This document shows, one piece after another, positions 4,582 to 5,344 of a stretch of DNA of 5,344 nt. Under the pieces are notes generated by a model. It saw only the letters and a list, made by a program, of their open reading frames with translations, did no database searches and had not been told where the DNA came from. The stretch's first letter is position 1. Every line of letters starts with the position of its first letter. The position numbers were made by a program, and so were the translations under genes. Origin of the DNA: Fimbriimonadaceae bacterium (GTDB taxonomy: Bacteria > Armatimonadota > Fimbriimonadia > Fimbriimonadales > Fimbriimonadaceae); assembly GCA_022842565.1 (NCBI GenBank), contig JALHPH010000141.1, forward strand, positions 1 to 5,344, in the 5' to 3' direction.

Positions 4582-5344
4582 ATGCTGAAAAAAACCAACT
4601 ACGTCGGAGTTGATCTTGGGCACTATTCAATGAAAGTTGCCCAGATTGAAAAGTCCCCCCAGGGCTGGCGCGTGACGCGGGCCGCGTCGATGTTCACACC
4701 CCAAAACGCCATGCGCGATGGAGTGATCCATGATGTTCCTACCGTTTCTGGCGCATTGAAAATGCTCTTGAAGCACGCCGGAATCACGGCGAAGAACGCG
4801 ATCGTGAGCGTGCAGGGAGGATCGGTCGTCGTGCGCAATGTTCGCGTGCCGAAGATGCCCGAAGCCACCCTTCGCAAGTCGATTCGCTTTGAAGCAGGCC
4901 GCTACATCCCGAACTCGGTCGAAGAAAGCTTTGTGGAGTTCGAGATTCTTGGTTCGCCCGATGAATCGCAGATGGACATTCTGTTGGTCGCCGCTCCCAA
5001 CGAACTCGTGAATTCGCGAGTGGACACGGTGCAGCAGGCTGGCCTGGAAGTAGACATCGTCGATGTCGGTTCCTTTGCCGCTTACCGCGCCCTGATCGAA
5101 ACGAATTTCTCGCGCACGACAACGGACGAGACTTTCGCCATTATCGATTTCGGCGCATTTTCCACGACGGTCTCGGTGGTTTCAAACGGTCGGTTTAATC
5201 TGACTCGCTCGGTCGCTTCTGGAAGTGCCAACTTCACCGAAGCGCTCCGAACATTCTTCGATCTTTCGCAAGAAGACGCCGAAGCGGGCAAGGCTCAGCT
5301 GAATGTGGCCGAGCTGCTTGAGGAGCGACCGAAGGAGAACCCGC
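4582..5344 (+). CDS. pilM: Type IV pilus assembly protein PilM (3'-truncated by window edge)
   Basis: PilM is an actin-like (FtsA-related) cytoplasmic ATP-binding protein that holds the N-terminal tail of PilN and links the inner-membrane platform to the pilus motor ATPases. The first 254 residues are present of a usual length near 350, and the frame stays open to the edge. The phosphate-1 motif is YVGVDLGHYSMKVAQI (7-22, Asp11). The SHS2-type 1C region holds VPKMPEATLRKSI (89-101) and EAGRYIP (104-110), close to the family's 'MP..EL..AI..EA..YIP'. The phosphate-2 motif is AIIDFGAFSTTVSVV (186-200, Asp189), and LTRSVASG (207-214) corresponds to the family's 'TR.i..G' strand. The ATG follows the HTH gene stop by 2 bases. 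AGGAG (4563-4567) is the nearest ribosome binding site, at a long 14-base spacing, so coupling to the upstream gene is likely. pilN, pilO and a secretin gene would be expected next. MSHA-type MshI is a PilM relative and an alternative name. Confidence 0.93.
   Translation, partial: MLKKTNYVGVDLGHYSMKVAQIEKSPQGWRVTRAASMFTPQNAMRDGVIHDVPTVSGALKMLLKHAGITAKNAIVSVQGGSVVVRNVRVPKMPEATLRKSIRFEAGRYIPNSVEESFVEFEILGSPDESQMDILLVAAPNELVNSRVDTVQQAGLEVDIVDVGSFAAYRALIETNFSRTTTDETFAIIDFGAFSTTVSVVSNGRFNLTRSVASGSANFTEALRTFFDLSQEDAEAGKAQLNVAELLEERPKENP

Overview
The window looks like chromosomal DNA from a GC-rich, probably Gram-negative bacterium that has type IV pili or a related secretion machine. Four things suggest this: a fused CoaBC, an Lgt of the 'GCCYG' variant (common outside Proteobacteria), an ExeA/MshM-type ATPase and a PilM. 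The lgt variant and gene mix would fit Armatimonadota (for example Fimbriimonadia) or another deep non-proteobacterial phylum. That placement is inference at low confidence. I see no RNA genes, insertion sequences, CRISPR arrays or prophage genes.

Layout. Left block, + strand (1-1703): the C-terminal (CoaB) part of coaBC, entering from outside the window; lgt four bases later; then a 66-residue, very basic Lys/Ala-rich protein of unknown function. An 11-bp hairpin at 1724-1749, followed by a T-rich stretch, probably ends this transcript. It lies inside the 3' end of the convergent gene. Middle, - strand (1710-3050): a 446-residue major facilitator transporter of the MFS_3/DHA3 (EntS-like) type. 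Its stop codon is 6 bp from that of the small basic gene. A 192-bp divergent intergenic region (3051-3242) holds a plausible sigma70-type promoter for the right-hand block and two short palindromes.

Right block, + strand (3243 to the end): an ExeA/GspA/MshM-like AAA+ ATPase lacking the C-terminal peptidoglycan-binding part; a 173-residue protein with a Pro-rich linker and a C-terminal excisionase/MerR-like helix-turn-helix, overlapping the ATPase by 4 bp (ATGA); and pilM, starting 2 bp after that gene and running off the right edge. PilM is the actin-like cytoplasmic platform of type IV pilus assembly, so pilN/pilO-type genes are expected just downstream.

The left block serves housekeeping (coenzyme A synthesis, lipoprotein lipidation). 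The right block appears to be a pilus or secretion assembly operon. Its least usual feature is the tight coupling of an ATPase and a predicted DNA-binding protein to pilM.
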